This document shows positions 36,303-45,004 of a stretch of DNA of 64,000 nt, one piece after another. The stretch lies in contig JALHNH010000004.1 of assembly GCA_022843625.1 (NCBI GenBank), positions 124,001-188,000 of the forward strand, read 5' to 3'. The DNA comes from Bryobacter sp. (GTDB taxonomy: Bacteria > Acidobacteriota > Terriglobia > Bryobacterales > Bryobacteraceae). The notes below the pieces were generated by a model that saw only the letters and a list, made by a program, of their open reading frames with translations, was not told the DNA's origin and searched no databases. A program made the translations under genes and the position numbers. How positions within the stretch are numbered: the stretch's first letter is position 1; each line of letters begins with the position of its first letter.

Positions 36303-37223
36303 ATGGCTTCTTCTTCCCGCCTGGCGACTACCCTTTGCGGGATTCCTTTGACCAACCCTGTTCTTGCCGCATCCGGCACTTTTGCCTATGGCATTGAGTT
36401 TGCCGAGATTGTCGACCTGAATCTTATCGGTGGGATTGTGGTGAAAGGTTTAAGCCGATCACCGATTGAGGGCAATAAACCGCCAAGATTGTGGGAAACC
36501 GCCTCTGGAATGATGAATTCCATCGGTTTGCAGAATATTGGAGTGCGGGAATTTGTCCGTACGAAGCTGCCGGGATTGCGGAAGTATCAGACAAAAGTAT
36601 TCGCTAATGTTTTCGGTTACGACCCTGAAGATTACTACGAAGTGATCCGAGTGCTGGAGGACGCCGAGGGGATTGCGGCTTACGAGTTGAACGTGTCGTG
36701 CCCGAATACCAAACACGGCGGAATCTTCTTCTCGTCGGACCCTGTGTTACTTGGCGGGTTGGTGGGGGAGATTCGGAAGCTGACCAAAAGGCCGCTGATC
36801 GTGAAGCTATCCCCGAATGTCGCGAAGATCGACCCGCTGGCTAAGGCGGCCGAGGCAGCGGGAGCGGATGCGATTTCGTTGATCAACACGGTGATCTCGC
36901 TGGCAATTGATGCCCGTACGCGCAAGCCGAGGATCGGTGCTGGCTTTGGGGGACTGAGCGGGCCGGCGGTGAAGCCGATTGCGCTGCGGCTGGTGCATGA
37001 GGCGGCCAAGGCCGTGAAAATTCCGGTGGTGGGGCTGGGCGGGATTGCGACTGGCGAGGATGCGGCTGAGTTTCTGATTGCGGGAGCGAGCGCCGTAGAG
37101 GTGGGCACGGCAACGTTCTGGGACCCGGAAGCGCCGGCCCGGATTGCGCGTGAGCTTGAAAAATTTTGTGCAGAAGAGAATGTAGCGCGTGTCAGTGAGC
37201 TCACGGGTACGCTACAGTTTTGA
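36303..37223 (+). CDS. pyrD: Dihydroorotate dehydrogenase, class 1B catalytic subunit
   Basis: 306 aa from the ATG at 36303 (a TTG at 36285 is the alternative). FMN-dependent TIM barrel of pyrimidine synthesis. Shown by TNPVLAASGTFAYG, ASGMMNSIGLQNIG, the catalytic Cys of ELNVSCPNTKHGG, KLSPNV, GGLSGPAVKPIALR and the FMN phosphate loop GLGGIATGEDAAEFL. The catalytic Cys, rather than Ser, marks class 1. The electron-transfer subunit PyrK is not in the window. The RidA gene follows immediately, so both are probably one transcript. Confidence 0.93.
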   Translation: MASSSRLATTLCGIPLTNPVLAASGTFAYGIEFAEIVDLNLIGGIVVKGLSRSPIEGNKPPRLWETASGMMNSIGLQNIGVREFVRTKLPGLRKYQTKVFANVFGYDPEDYYEVIRVLEDAEGIAAYELNVSCPNTKHGGIFFSSDPVLLGGLVGEIRKLTKRPLIVKLSPNVAKIDPLAKAAEAAGADAISLINTVISLAIDARTRKPRIGAGFGGLSGPAVKPIALRLVHEAAKAVKIPVVGLGGIATGEDAAEFLIAGASAVEVGTATFWDPEAPARIARELEKFCAEENVARVSELTGTLQF

Positions 37224-37225
37224 AC

Positions 37226-37606
37226 ATGCGTAAAGTGATCTCAACCGAGGCCGCGCCCAAGGCGATTGGCCCCTATTCGCAGGCAATCGTCTACAACGAC
37301 ATTGCCTATTTGAGTGGTCAGATTCCGCTCGATCCGGCTACGGGGACGCTGGTGGAGGGCGGGATTGAAGAGCAGACCGTGCGTGTGCTGGAAAATCTGG
37401 GAGCGGTGCTGGCGGCTTGCGGGTCGAGCTACGCACAAGTGCTGAAGACAACCATCTTCGTCAAGGACATGAATGACTTTGCCAAGGTGAATGAAGTTTA
37501 CGGGCGATATTTCAGCGTGGAGCCGCCTGCGCGTGCCACTGTTGAGGCCGCCCGGTTGCCGCGGGATGTCAGGGTTGAGATTGAAGCGATAGCTGCGGTG
37601 AGCTAG
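37226..37606 (+). CDS. RidA/YjgF-family enamine/imine deaminase
   Basis: 126 aa from the ATG at 37226, 2 nt past the pyrD stop. Conserved blocks are KAIGPYSQAIVYNDIAYLSG, GGIEEQTVRVLENLGAVLAA, KTTIFVKDMNDF and PPARATVEAARLP, with the substrate-binding Arg of ARATVE and the Glu of VRVEIEAIA. RidA hydrolyses reactive 2-aminoacrylate released by PLP enzymes. The key Arg is present, placing it with active RidA. It overlaps the convergent next gene by 4 nt. Confidence 0.92.
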   Translation: MRKVISTEAAPKAIGPYSQAIVYNDIAYLSGQIPLDPATGTLVEGGIEEQTVRVLENLGAVLAACGSSYAQVLKTTIFVKDMNDFAKVNEVYGRYFSVEPPARATVEAARLPRDVRVEIEAIAAVS

Positions 37607-38013
37607 GGCTTCTTAGCTGGCTCGGTGGGTTGAAGATCCGGGTGCGAAGAGAACTGCTTCTGAGGAGGAGCGAGCTTCACCTGAATGGTGCGCTCTTCTT
37701 CGCTGACTTCAAAGGTGCCACCAAAGGTCTGGTAGTTGCGTGCGATGACCTGAACGAGGATTTCCCCTTGTGGAATGGGTGGGATTTTGACCCAGCCTTC
37801 GGAGTTGGTGCGCATTTCCCAGCTTTTGATGATCTTTTTGCCGAGCTTGGAGACGCTGCGACCTTTGATAAAGCGGACGATGACGCCTGCGCGATCTACC
37901 GGCTTGCCGATGTCGTTGGTGACTTCGACACGAAGGGTGGTCATGGGGGTGTCGGCAAATGCTGGGATGGCAAGCAGTGCGCCAAAGGCGAGGGCTTCAC
38001 GGCGGGTAGTCAT
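37603..38013 (-). CDS. Exported beta-sandwich protein (carboxypeptidase-regulatory-like)
   Basis: 136 aa with a Tat-like signal (TTRREALAFGALLAIPAFA). The rest is an immunoglobulin-like fold of the type seen before TonB receptors: TLRVEVTNDIGKPVDRAGVI, NSEGWVKIPPIPQGEILVQV, YQTFGGTFEV. It ends in a Pro/Lys-rich tail. Probably a small periplasmic protein. It lies 9 nt downstream of hpnE on the same strand. Confidence 0.72.
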   Translation of the reverse strand: MTTRREALAFGALLAIPAFADTPMTTLRVEVTNDIGKPVDRAGVIVRFIKGRSVSKLGKKIIKSWEMRTNSEGWVKIPPIPQGEILVQVIARNYQTFGGTFEVSEEERTIQVKLAPPQKQFSSHPDLQPTEPAKKP

Positions 38014-38022
38014 ATTTCCAGT

Positions 38023-39324
38023 TTAGGCTAGATCCGGGATCAGGAAAGAAGCGGGTTTTCCTAAAGCAGCGCTCGCGGCTTCTGCGGCGAGATATCCACT
38101 GCGTACGGCACCTTCCATGGTGGCTGGCCAGCCGCTGCGGGTCCAGTCTCCGGCGAGGAAGAGGTTGGGGATTTGTGTGCGGCTGGTTGGGCGTTTGGCC
38201 TCCAGGCCCGGTTTGGCGCGGAAGGTTGCTTTGGGTTCCTTGACGACGTGGGCTTTGGTGAGTTGTGCGGTGGCGACGGCGGGGAGAAATTCTGTCAGCT
38301 CTCGCAGGGCGAGGTCGATGATTTCCTGACGCTGCATCTTGAGGAGGGCGTCTGAGGCGCTGATGACCAGCATTAAGTAGCGGCCTTCGCCTTTGTTGTA
38401 GAACCACTGGATGTGGCGGTCCAGCAGGGTGCCGTGCGGCATCGTTGTGACCGGACGATCAAACCAGAGGTGGACGCCGGTGATCGAGGATGGCTCGAAG
38501 GCGTCGAAGTCGATTTCCAGTTGGGGGACTAGCTTGGCGAGGCGATCTGAGGGGAGAGCGGAGATGTAAGTGCGCGCCTGATGCCATTGGCCGCTGGCCA
38601 AGATGCCACGTTCTGGATCGAAGGCTTCCACTGTGGTGCGTTCGTGGCCGGTGACTTTTTTTAGAGTGTTTCCGTAAAGCTGGGCGAGTGGGACCTTGGG
38701 GATGCCCATCTCATAGGTGTCTGACGCAGCCATAAAGCCGAGCCACATCACCTGGAAGCCGTGGGCGGCGGCCATCTGGTGGAGCTCGACGTTGATGGCG
38801 CTGACGAGAACCTGACGCCAGAAGCGTTCGATCAGGCGGGGGGGCTGGTTCTTTTCGCGTAGCCAGTCGAGCATGGAGATCTGGTCGAGGTCCTTGCGGC
38901 TCTTGCGTTCGAGGCGGACGGCGAGCATGGCGCGTCCGAGGGCGATCTTTTCACCCCAGTTGAGATATGTAGCGCGGAGGAAGCTTTCGGTGAAGTGTAG
39001 CGGGGCAGGGAGGATGCCGCGGCGCAGGTGTGAGGTGCGTCCGCCTGGTTCCATGAAGTAAAACTCACGCTCGAAATCGATGCAATCAGAGACGCCGAGG
39101 CGGCGGTAGAAGTCGAGGAGGTTGACGCAGCATTTGAGGAGGATGTGCTGGCAGTTGTCGATCTCTTGCGTGTCGCCGTTGCTGGTGGGGGCTGGGTAGG
39201 AAGTGGCGCGACCGCCGAGGAAAGGCTTGGCTTCGAAAAGGTGGACCTTCAGGCCCAAGCTTGCGAGAGCGGTTGCGGAGGAGAGGCCGGCGAGGCCGCC
39301 ACCGATGATGATGGCGTCAGTCAT
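38023..39324 (-). CDS. hpnE: Hydroxysqualene dehydroxylase (squalene-associated FAD desaturase)
   Basis: 433 aa FAD-dependent amine-oxidase-fold protein. The start AIIIGGGLAGLSSATALASL is the dinucleotide-binding motif, followed by FEAKPFLGGRATS. DNCQHILLKCCVNLLDFYRR, LERFWRQVLVSA-type and NLFLAGDWTRSGWPATMEGA blocks are typical of HpnE. The enzyme reduces hydroxysqualene to squalene in bacterial hopanoid synthesis together with HpnC and HpnD, which are not in the window. Other hopanoid genes (hpnI, hpnJ) lie 18 kb away. Confidence 0.88.
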   Translation of the reverse strand: MTDAIIIGGGLAGLSSATALASLGLKVHLFEAKPFLGGRATSYPAPTSNGDTQEIDNCQHILLKCCVNLLDFYRRLGVSDCIDFEREFYFMEPGGRTSHLRRGILPAPLHFTESFLRATYLNWGEKIALGRAMLAVRLERKSRKDLDQISMLDWLREKNQPPRLIERFWRQVLVSAINVELHQMAAAHGFQVMWLGFMAASDTYEMGIPKVPLAQLYGNTLKKVTGHERTTVEAFDPERGILASGQWHQARTYISALPSDRLAKLVPQLEIDFDAFEPSSITGVHLWFDRPVTTMPHGTLLDRHIQWFYNKGEGRYLMLVISASDALLKMQRQEIIDLALRELTEFLPAVATAQLTKAHVVKEPKATFRAKPGLEAKRPTSRTQIPNLFLAGDWTRSGWPATMEGAVRSGYLAAEAASAALGKPASFLIPDLA

Positions 39325-39458
39325 GGGTAGGTTAGGAGGCAGATCGGAAGCGAGAGTGTTGAAGCGATCCCATCTCTTGTCATTATCGCGCAGCGAACGA
39401 TAAGGGATTCGTCTTGAAGGGTTCTCTCTTTTGCTTGCGCTATTCCTATTGAACGCCT

Positions 39459-41192
39459 ATGGCTGCCAATAACTCCCATTTTTACCTCGAAGTGACCTAT
39501 GCCCAAGACACTCAGTTTTCGTTTTGCTTATTGTTAACGGAACAGGGGCAATGGAAGCTGATCAATGCTTCGTCTCCGGGTGTCTTTGGGAAGGATCCGA
39601 ATTGGCAGCGCGGGACATTTCGTACGTCTCCAGCCTGTGCCGACGACTTTAAGGACTTCATGACTGGGGACGGGAATACTGTAGCCTTCCGCATGGGCGA
39701 CATCCGGTTTCCACCGTCCATTTCGAGCGAACGCGGCTTCATGGTTAACGTGTTTAGTCTGGGTGAGCTCTGGGCCAACCAGCTTGGGGCCAAGCTAGCC
39801 AAATGCAAAGGCACCTGGGCACCAATTGCTACCGGGGCATTGGTTACTGAGGTGAAGCAGCGCGCAGAGGCAATGCAAAAAGAATTCCGCGAGGTCTGCA
39901 AGTTGCTGGGTTTGGATGTGGCGGCTCTGATCGACCCCACCGGTTTGATGAATTTTCCGGCCGCCGTTCAGGCTTCAACAATGGGCGACTACCTTGGCTG
40001 TACGCTCAATCTGCTGGCGCTGATTCCTGGTATTGGTAAGGTTGCCAACGCCGCCAAGAATGCCCGTGCCCTCGATCGTATCCATTTTCTCAGCACTGAG
40101 CTTAAGTTCCTGGAGCGCTGGCTCAATCTATCGGTGAAGTCACTCAAGCGGGGCAATGGGGCCAACACGGGACTTGAGGTTACTATTCAGGGAACGACAC
40201 GCGCATCAAAGACAGTGCGCGCCGCCGAAACTGCGGTTAGCGCTGTCCAGCCACTCAAGAATAACGGGTGGCTCAGTGTTGTCAGCAAAGATATCGCCAA
40301 ACAGATGGGGCTCCTGCCGGAAGAGTTAGCCGCCTTTCGCCGCATTGCCGACGAAGGTTACTACTTTGTAGTTCGCTCTTGCAACCCGGAGAGACTGCGT
40401 TGGCTCACATGGGCCAAAGCTTCCGGTGCCCGTCTGCTGTCCAAGCCGATGTGGATCAAGTGGAAGACGTTGAAGAGTAGCAAAAACTGTAATGGCCTGG
40501 TAGGCCTTCACAAGCTGGATATCGCTGGTTGGAAGATGATCGAGAATCTGCGTCCAGTGGCAGCCAATCACCTTCCGCCGGGCTTCAATTTGAAGTTTCT
40601 CGAAAACGTAGCCGGGGCCTATCCCAGGCCGCCAAAGGTCTATCAGGTAACCAAGAATTTCAGAGTTGAAGGGATCGAAGACGGAGAAAGACTACTGAGC
40701 CATTACCTGGTGGACATGGGGGACTCCTTCATCCTGGTTGACGCCAAGGGGGCTGCGTATATCGGCGACATAGACATCGTTTCGATTCAGCGCAGGCTGG
40801 CCAATGGAAATTTCGGCCCGCCTGGATTCAATGTGGGCCCCGCTGGTCAGGCGGCGTACAAGGGCGGAAGCGATTCAGCCGAGCTGGAGAGTTTTTTCAA
40901 CGCCTTTTTCAAGAACGTCGGATATCCGCCCGGCTATAGCGTCTTTCAGCATGGAGGGAAAACAGGCACCGCCGGCTACTTCAGTCCCAAGAAGTTAAGG
41001 GAGAATTTCGATTTACTTGGAAGTGCATCGAAGCCAGGCTGGAGCCCCGGTAAGGATTGGGATTCTGAGAAACTTCTGGTGGCAGTCCGTGGAGTGAGTG
41101 AGATTGAAGGGGTAGGCTTCGCCAAAAGCTGGGAGGCGCTGAAAGCGTTTCACAATGCCAACCCGATGGGGGAATTCCGCTTTTCGAAATAG
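39459..41192 (+). CDS. Polymorphic-toxin-like protein with edema factor/ExoY-type nucleotidyl cyclase domain
   Basis: 577 aa, no signal peptide. Residues ~155-205 (ALIDPTGLMNFPAAVQAS, MGDYLGCTLNLLALIPGIGK) match the DPTG..GDY..IPGIGK hydrophobic pre-toxin module of polymorphic toxins. The C-terminal half carries the order of conserved sites of the anthrax edema factor/CyaA/ExoY fold: VRSCNP (Arg306), a Lys pair seven apart (Lys329, Lys336) in SKPMWIKWK, then SSKNCNGLVG, an Asp-x-Asp (Asp437, Asp439) in YIGDIDIVSI, and QHG (His498). In edema factor the pairs are K346/K353 and D491/D493. The Asn normally six residues after the His is Thr504. This suggests a cyclic-nucleotide-forming toxin. Delivery route and immunity gene are not visible; activity is unproven. 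Confidence 0.6.
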   Translation: MAANNSHFYLEVTYAQDTQFSFCLLLTEQGQWKLINASSPGVFGKDPNWQRGTFRTSPACADDFKDFMTGDGNTVAFRMGDIRFPPSISSERGFMVNVFSLGELWANQLGAKLAKCKGTWAPIATGALVTEVKQRAEAMQKEFREVCKLLGLDVAALIDPTGLMNFPAAVQASTMGDYLGCTLNLLALIPGIGKVANAAKNARALDRIHFLSTELKFLERWLNLSVKSLKRGNGANTGLEVTIQGTTRASKTVRAAETAVSAVQPLKNNGWLSVVSKDIAKQMGLLPEELAAFRRIADEGYYFVVRSCNPERLRWLTWAKASGARLLSKPMWIKWKTLKSSKNCNGLVGLHKLDIAGWKMIENLRPVAANHLPPGFNLKFLENVAGAYPRPPKVYQVTKNFRVEGIEDGERLLSHYLVDMGDSFILVDAKGAAYIGDIDIVSIQRRLANGNFGPPGFNVGPAGQAAYKGGSDSAELESFFNAFFKNVGYPPGYSVFQHGGKTGTAGYFSPKKLRENFDLLGSASKPGWSPGKDWDSEKLLVAVRGVSEIEGVGFAKSWEALKAFHNANPMGEFRFSK

Positions 41193-41213
41193 CCTGGAAA
41201 GGGTGGCTAAAAA

Positions 41214-41330
41214 TCAGGCCGCAGAGCGGACGCGACTGCGGGTACCGCCGCCTCCGGTATCGTTCAGGAGGACGTAGGCGATCCAGCCGCAGACTGCGTA
41301 GAAGAGGATGTCTTGTAGGAAAGATTCCAT
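41214..41330 (-). CDS. Small membrane protein (38 aa)
   Basis: Minus-strand reading frame giving MESFLQDILFYAVCGWIAYV, then LLNDTGGGGTRSRVRSAA. One hydrophobic helix is followed by a Gly stretch and a basic tail, which looks like a real short membrane protein; I recall similar sequences in acidobacterial genomes but could not check. The ribosome site is weak. It lies between the cyclase-like toxin and the C25-like protease gene, 32 nt downstream of the latter on the same strand. Confidence 0.45.
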   Translation of the reverse strand: MESFLQDILFYAVCGWIAYVLLNDTGGGGTRSRVRSAA

Positions 41331-41362
41331 TGCTTTTTAGTATCGCCCATGTTGCAAGCTGC

Positions 41363-42853
41363 TCACTTGGGCAGTTTGTCGAGTTGGTCCTTCAAATGGG
41401 CAAGTTGTTGCTCCAATTCCGTGATCTTGCGCTGCAATTGAGAGGACTTGACGGCGGGATCGGCAGCCAGCGGGAGTTTTACTGCGGGATCCCCAACGAC
41501 GACAAAATTTCGTGCGTCGTTGTTGTAGAGCCAGCGTGTCGCCAGATCCTTCCGTACTTCAGGCTTGAGGCGTTGCTCCTTATCGATAGTGACCGTCAGT
41601 CCAACGGATAGTTCGGCATGTCGCAGGTTGAAGTAATCCATTGCCAGCCCAATACGTTTGCCTTCAGCTAGACTCTTTATCGCACTCTCATACGCCGCAG
41701 TCGATGCCCCATAGCTGAACGTAGTGGCGAACGCAGTATCTATATGGCCCACCACCGCCAGCGAGCCGTTGGCCAGCAGGCGTTTGGGAAGGGCGCTTAA
41801 GAACGAACGCTCTGCCAGCACAGGCTGCTTGCCTGGCGAGTCTTTCGCGTAGCCATAGAAATTATTCCTGGCCGGTGTTCCTGCGCCAAAACAGGCGAAA
41901 TGAAACGCGATCATCCCAGCGATGTTCAATCCGTCTGCATCGTCGCCCGAGAAGCACTGATTGAGTGGATCGGGCAAACCAGTGCCGCGGCGGAAATCCT
42001 GCATTACCAGAGCTCCTTGATAGCGTTGCTGCAATGGGTCGCCCAAAGGGTAGGTCATGCCGTGGGAAGCAGTGAACAGGAGTGCCGGGGCCTGCTTCCT
42101 GCGCAGCAGTTCAAGAAGGTGTCTTTTATAGGCTCCTTCCTCGATCAGTGTCTCCACTTCCCAGTCCTTCTGGTCGCTGGCCAAGAAAGCTGCCAGTGGC
42201 TTAATCAGTTGGTTGGTTGAGATTGGCGTAGCGTTGTCGCCTGCATTTAACACTCCAACGAAGGCGGCGCGCGGTTCTACTACGACGGTTCCTTCTTCTG
42301 CTGCTACTACGGTTGCCGCATACCGTGCGTAATCCTCCAAAGTATCGAAATGGATTCGCCCAACGGCATATTGGATGTCGAGTTGATACTGAAAATCGAA
42401 AGGGATCTCCTCCGGGCTGCCTACCAGCAAGAGATAGAAGGGCATTCTGGCAGGTTCTACCGGGCCTGAGGTCGCGGCACCTCGCATCTTCAGAAAACCC
42501 TGTTTGCTTTCGTTGGTGGCAAAAGCATAGTCCCCGGAAAATTCCCGGTAGCGAATTCCCGCCTGCTGGCGGCGTAAAGCAAGCAGAGGCTCCAGAGCTT
42601 GTCGTTCGGCATCCAGATTTGCAGCAAAGATTACGCCCCATCCCGCTTCAGCCAAGTTATCCGGATTCACTCCTTCGACTGGAGATCGTAACTGCCCGCG
42701 GCCCTTTCTCCGGGACTGACTATAGAAGTCGGCCAGAGAAGCAGGGTTAATTTTCTCACCTTGAGCGATGCTAGCGATGTCATCCAGCGTCATCCCGGAT
42801 AGAAATGGCAAACCCGTCGTTGCATCGATTCCATTCGCGAATAAGTCTTCCAA
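41363..42853 (-). CDS. Caspase/gingipain-like (C25-type) putative cysteine protease
   Basis: 496 aa. The start is a TTG at 42853, supported by GAGGAG nine bases upstream. The central domain has the caspase-hemoglobinase pattern: a strand ending in the catalytic His (LLFTASHG, His264), and a strand ending in the Cys (IAFHFACFGAGTP, Cys321). Before them comes FYLLLVGSPEEIPFDFQYQL, typical of C25-like peptidases. The C-terminus (from ~460) is a coiled coil (LQRKITELEQQLAHLKDQLD). There is no signal peptide, unlike gingipains, so it is intracellular. It is divergent from the CHAT-NACHT gene with 72 nt between starts, suggesting one control region and a shared task such as proteolytic immunity or suicide. 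Confidence 0.75.
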   Translation of the reverse strand: MEDLFANGIDATTGLPFLSGMTLDDIASIAQGEKINPASLADFYSQSRRKGRGQLRSPVEGVNPDNLAEAGWGVIFAANLDAERQALEPLLALRRQQAGIRYREFSGDYAFATNESKQGFLKMRGAATSGPVEPARMPFYLLLVGSPEEIPFDFQYQLDIQYAVGRIHFDTLEDYARYAATVVAAEEGTVVVEPRAAFVGVLNAGDNATPISTNQLIKPLAAFLASDQKDWEVETLIEEGAYKRHLLELLRRKQAPALLFTASHGMTYPLGDPLQQRYQGALVMQDFRRGTGLPDPLNQCFSGDDADGLNIAGMIAFHFACFGAGTPARNNFYGYAKDSPGKQPVLAERSFLSALPKRLLANGSLAVVGHIDTAFATTFSYGASTAAYESAIKSLAEGKRIGLAMDYFNLRHAELSVGLTVTIDKEQRLKPEVRKDLATRWLYNNDARNFVVVGDPAVKLPLAADPAVKSSQLQRKITELEQQLAHLKDQLDKLPK

Positions 42854-42925
42854 TTGGGATTTCTCCTCTTGGCGGATTTGTGAGCGAGCTTCCGCTATGA
42901 GTTAATATAGGGCACTACCGAGGGT
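42854..42925. promoter_or_regulatory. Divergent promoter region of protease pair
   Basis: 72 nt between the TTG of the C25-like gene and the ATG of the CHAT-NACHT gene. It contains an A/T-rich GAGTTAATATAGGGC segment that could hold a -10 for the plus strand, and the GAGGAG ribosome site of the minus gene. Exact boxes cannot be fixed by eye. Confidence 0.4.
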
Positions 42926-45004
42926 ATGCAAACCCAACAATATCTCGACTTCGTCCTCCGTGTGGATAAAGGGGACGGGCAATCTTACCCGGTGAGTGTG
43001 CTTTCCTCTCCGGCCGGGGAGGAAAGCACGACTATGCAACTGCCCCTATTGTCAGATGACTGGCAAACCCGGCTGAGCATCGTAGCGAACGCGCGAGGCG
43101 GCAATTCCCGTAGTTCGAACGTTAGTTCTGTTCAAGCCGATCCTCTTGGATTAGCCTATACCAAAAAGCTGGGAGAAGACCTTTTTGGTGCCCTTATTAA
43201 TGGCCCGGTTTTGTCCTGCTTTGAAGCCAGCCGGCATCAGGCCAAGATGGAGAGCAAAGGATTGCGAATTCGGCTCCGCATCCAGGCTCCCGACTTGGCT
43301 GCGTTGCCTTGGGAATACTTGATCGACTCCAGACTGCAGCCGTTGGCACTCTCCAGGCAAACGCCGATTGTCCGGCACATGGAAATGGCGTCTGCTTTGC
43401 CCAAACTCCGGCTGCAACCCCCAATACGCATACTAGGAATGATCGGCGACCACCAGAATCTGGATGTGGCCGAAGAGCAAAAACTGATTGGACGGGCCAT
43501 CGAGCATCTGAACGGCAACGGCACGATGACCCTCGATTGGGTTCCCGGACATACCTGGCGGCACCTTCAGCGGGCTTTGCAAAAGGGTGAATATCACGTA
43601 TTCCATTTCATCGGTCACGGCATCTTCGATCCGATATCGAATACTGGCAAGCTGCTGCTGAACTCCGATGATGGCAAGAGCCAGGCTTTTGACTCATCGG
43701 ATCTGGGCCGGCTCCTGGCCGAACACAGCTCGATTCGGCTGGCTGTGCTGAATTCCTGCGAGGGTGCCAAATCGAGCCAGGCAAGCCTGTTTTCCAGCAC
43801 AGGAGCCATTCTTGCCTCTCATGGCGTGCCCGCCATCGTCTCTATGCAGTATGCGATCAGCGACCGCGCGGCACTGGAATTCTCACGGGCCTTCTATGAT
43901 CAACTGTCCGATGGAATCCCAGTGGAGACCGCCGTTTCCATCGCCCGCCAAAGTATCAAGATGGCACTGGGAGATACGGTGGAATGGGGTACGCCCGTCC
44001 TGCATTTGCGTGCTGTCGACGGATTGCTGTTTGAGGTTGATGACTCAAGTTCTTTAGGCTTGTCAGCAGCTTCCGAGCGCCCAAGTCAACGCATGGATCC
44101 GGTGCCTTCGGCACCAGCTTCAGTCGCGGGACCCCTGGCGAGCTTTGCCTCTACTGTCAGAAGCTTTTGGATCGACAGCGTTTTACAGAAGAAGCTGGAT
44201 CAAAGTGCCCGTCTCGATTTGGGCCTTGACCTGATGGCCGGAGAAGTCATCAGTGCCTACGGAATTGATAAGACTTTGACAGCTGTGTCGCCAGGGCAGG
44301 TGCTTTCCGAGCTTGGAAACCTATTGGTTCTTGGTGACCCAGGCTCAGGCAAAACCGTCGCGCTTCTCGAACTGGCACGCGCACTTCTCAATCGATTTGC
44401 GGCTGAACCTTTGGCGCCGGTTCCGGTCATCTTCAACCTCTCTTCGTGGGTCGCGAAGAAAGATAGCCTGATGGATTGGATGGCGGCTGAGCTGAAGGCC
44501 AAATATCCGGTTCCCAAATCCTTGGCTTACCTCTGGCTGGAACAGAAGCGGTTGTTTCCTTTGTTGGACGGCCTGGACGAAGTCAGCCAGGAGGCCCGTA
44601 CTGAATGTGCTGAGGTGATCAACAAATGGCTCGCATCAGCGCATCAAACGGGAGTAGTGGTGTGTTGCCGTACCAAGGAGTATTGCGATCTGCCCGTTAA
44701 ACTCACGTTGAATGGGGCTGTCCGGCTAAAGCCTTTGACGCGCGATCAGGTAATCAACTTTCTCGATCAAGCGGGTGAGCCGCTGGCGGAGTTGCGCAGT
44801 TTGCTTGAGCGCGATTCCGGCCTGTTGATCGATGCGCGGTCTCCCCTGATGCTTGCACTGATGGTACGCGCCTACCGGGGCCTAAAATCGAATGCAGCCG
44901 AACTTCACTGCGAGCAAGGCATAGCCGCCCGCCGGAAGATGGTTATGGATGCTTACGTGAGGCGCGAATTGGACCGTGCACGCGAAGGGGGCTTGCTTGT
45001 CTAA
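42926..45004 (+). CDS. CHAT protease - NACHT NTPase protein, N-terminal part of a split gene
   Basis: 692 aa. Residues ~60-370 are a CHAT (caspase-like) domain: LPWEYLID strand, catalytic His231 in FHFIGHG, catalytic Cys278 in VLNSCEGA, and GTPVLHLRAVDG at its end. Residues ~465-640 are a NACHT P-loop NTPase: Walker A GDPGSGKT (Lys476), Walker B LFPLLDGLDEV (Asp548/Asp551/Glu552) and a sensor-like VVVCCRTKEY. The frame ends right after a predicted helix (DAYVRRELDRAR), where related proteins continue into a transmembrane region. That continuation is found in the next frame from 44976. CHAT-NACHT proteins resemble metacaspase-NLR immune proteins: NTPase-triggered proteases. Confidence 0.88.
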   Translation: MQTQQYLDFVLRVDKGDGQSYPVSVLSSPAGEESTTMQLPLLSDDWQTRLSIVANARGGNSRSSNVSSVQADPLGLAYTKKLGEDLFGALINGPVLSCFEASRHQAKMESKGLRIRLRIQAPDLAALPWEYLIDSRLQPLALSRQTPIVRHMEMASALPKLRLQPPIRILGMIGDHQNLDVAEEQKLIGRAIEHLNGNGTMTLDWVPGHTWRHLQRALQKGEYHVFHFIGHGIFDPISNTGKLLLNSDDGKSQAFDSSDLGRLLAEHSSIRLAVLNSCEGAKSSQASLFSSTGAILASHGVPAIVSMQYAISDRAALEFSRAFYDQLSDGIPVETAVSIARQSIKMALGDTVEWGTPVLHLRAVDGLLFEVDDSSSLGLSAASERPSQRMDPVPSAPASVAGPLASFASTVRSFWIDSVLQKKLDQSARLDLGLDLMAGEVISAYGIDKTLTAVSPGQVLSELGNLLVLGDPGSGKTVALLELARALLNRFAAEPLAPVPVIFNLSSWVAKKDSLMDWMAAELKAKYPVPKSLAYLWLEQKRLFPLLDGLDEVSQEARTECAEVINKWLASAHQTGVVVCCRTKEYCDLPVKLTLNGAVRLKPLTRDQVINFLDQAGEPLAELRSLLERDSGLLIDARSPLMLALMVRAYRGLKSNAAELHCEQGIAARRKMVMDAYVRRELDRAREGGLLV

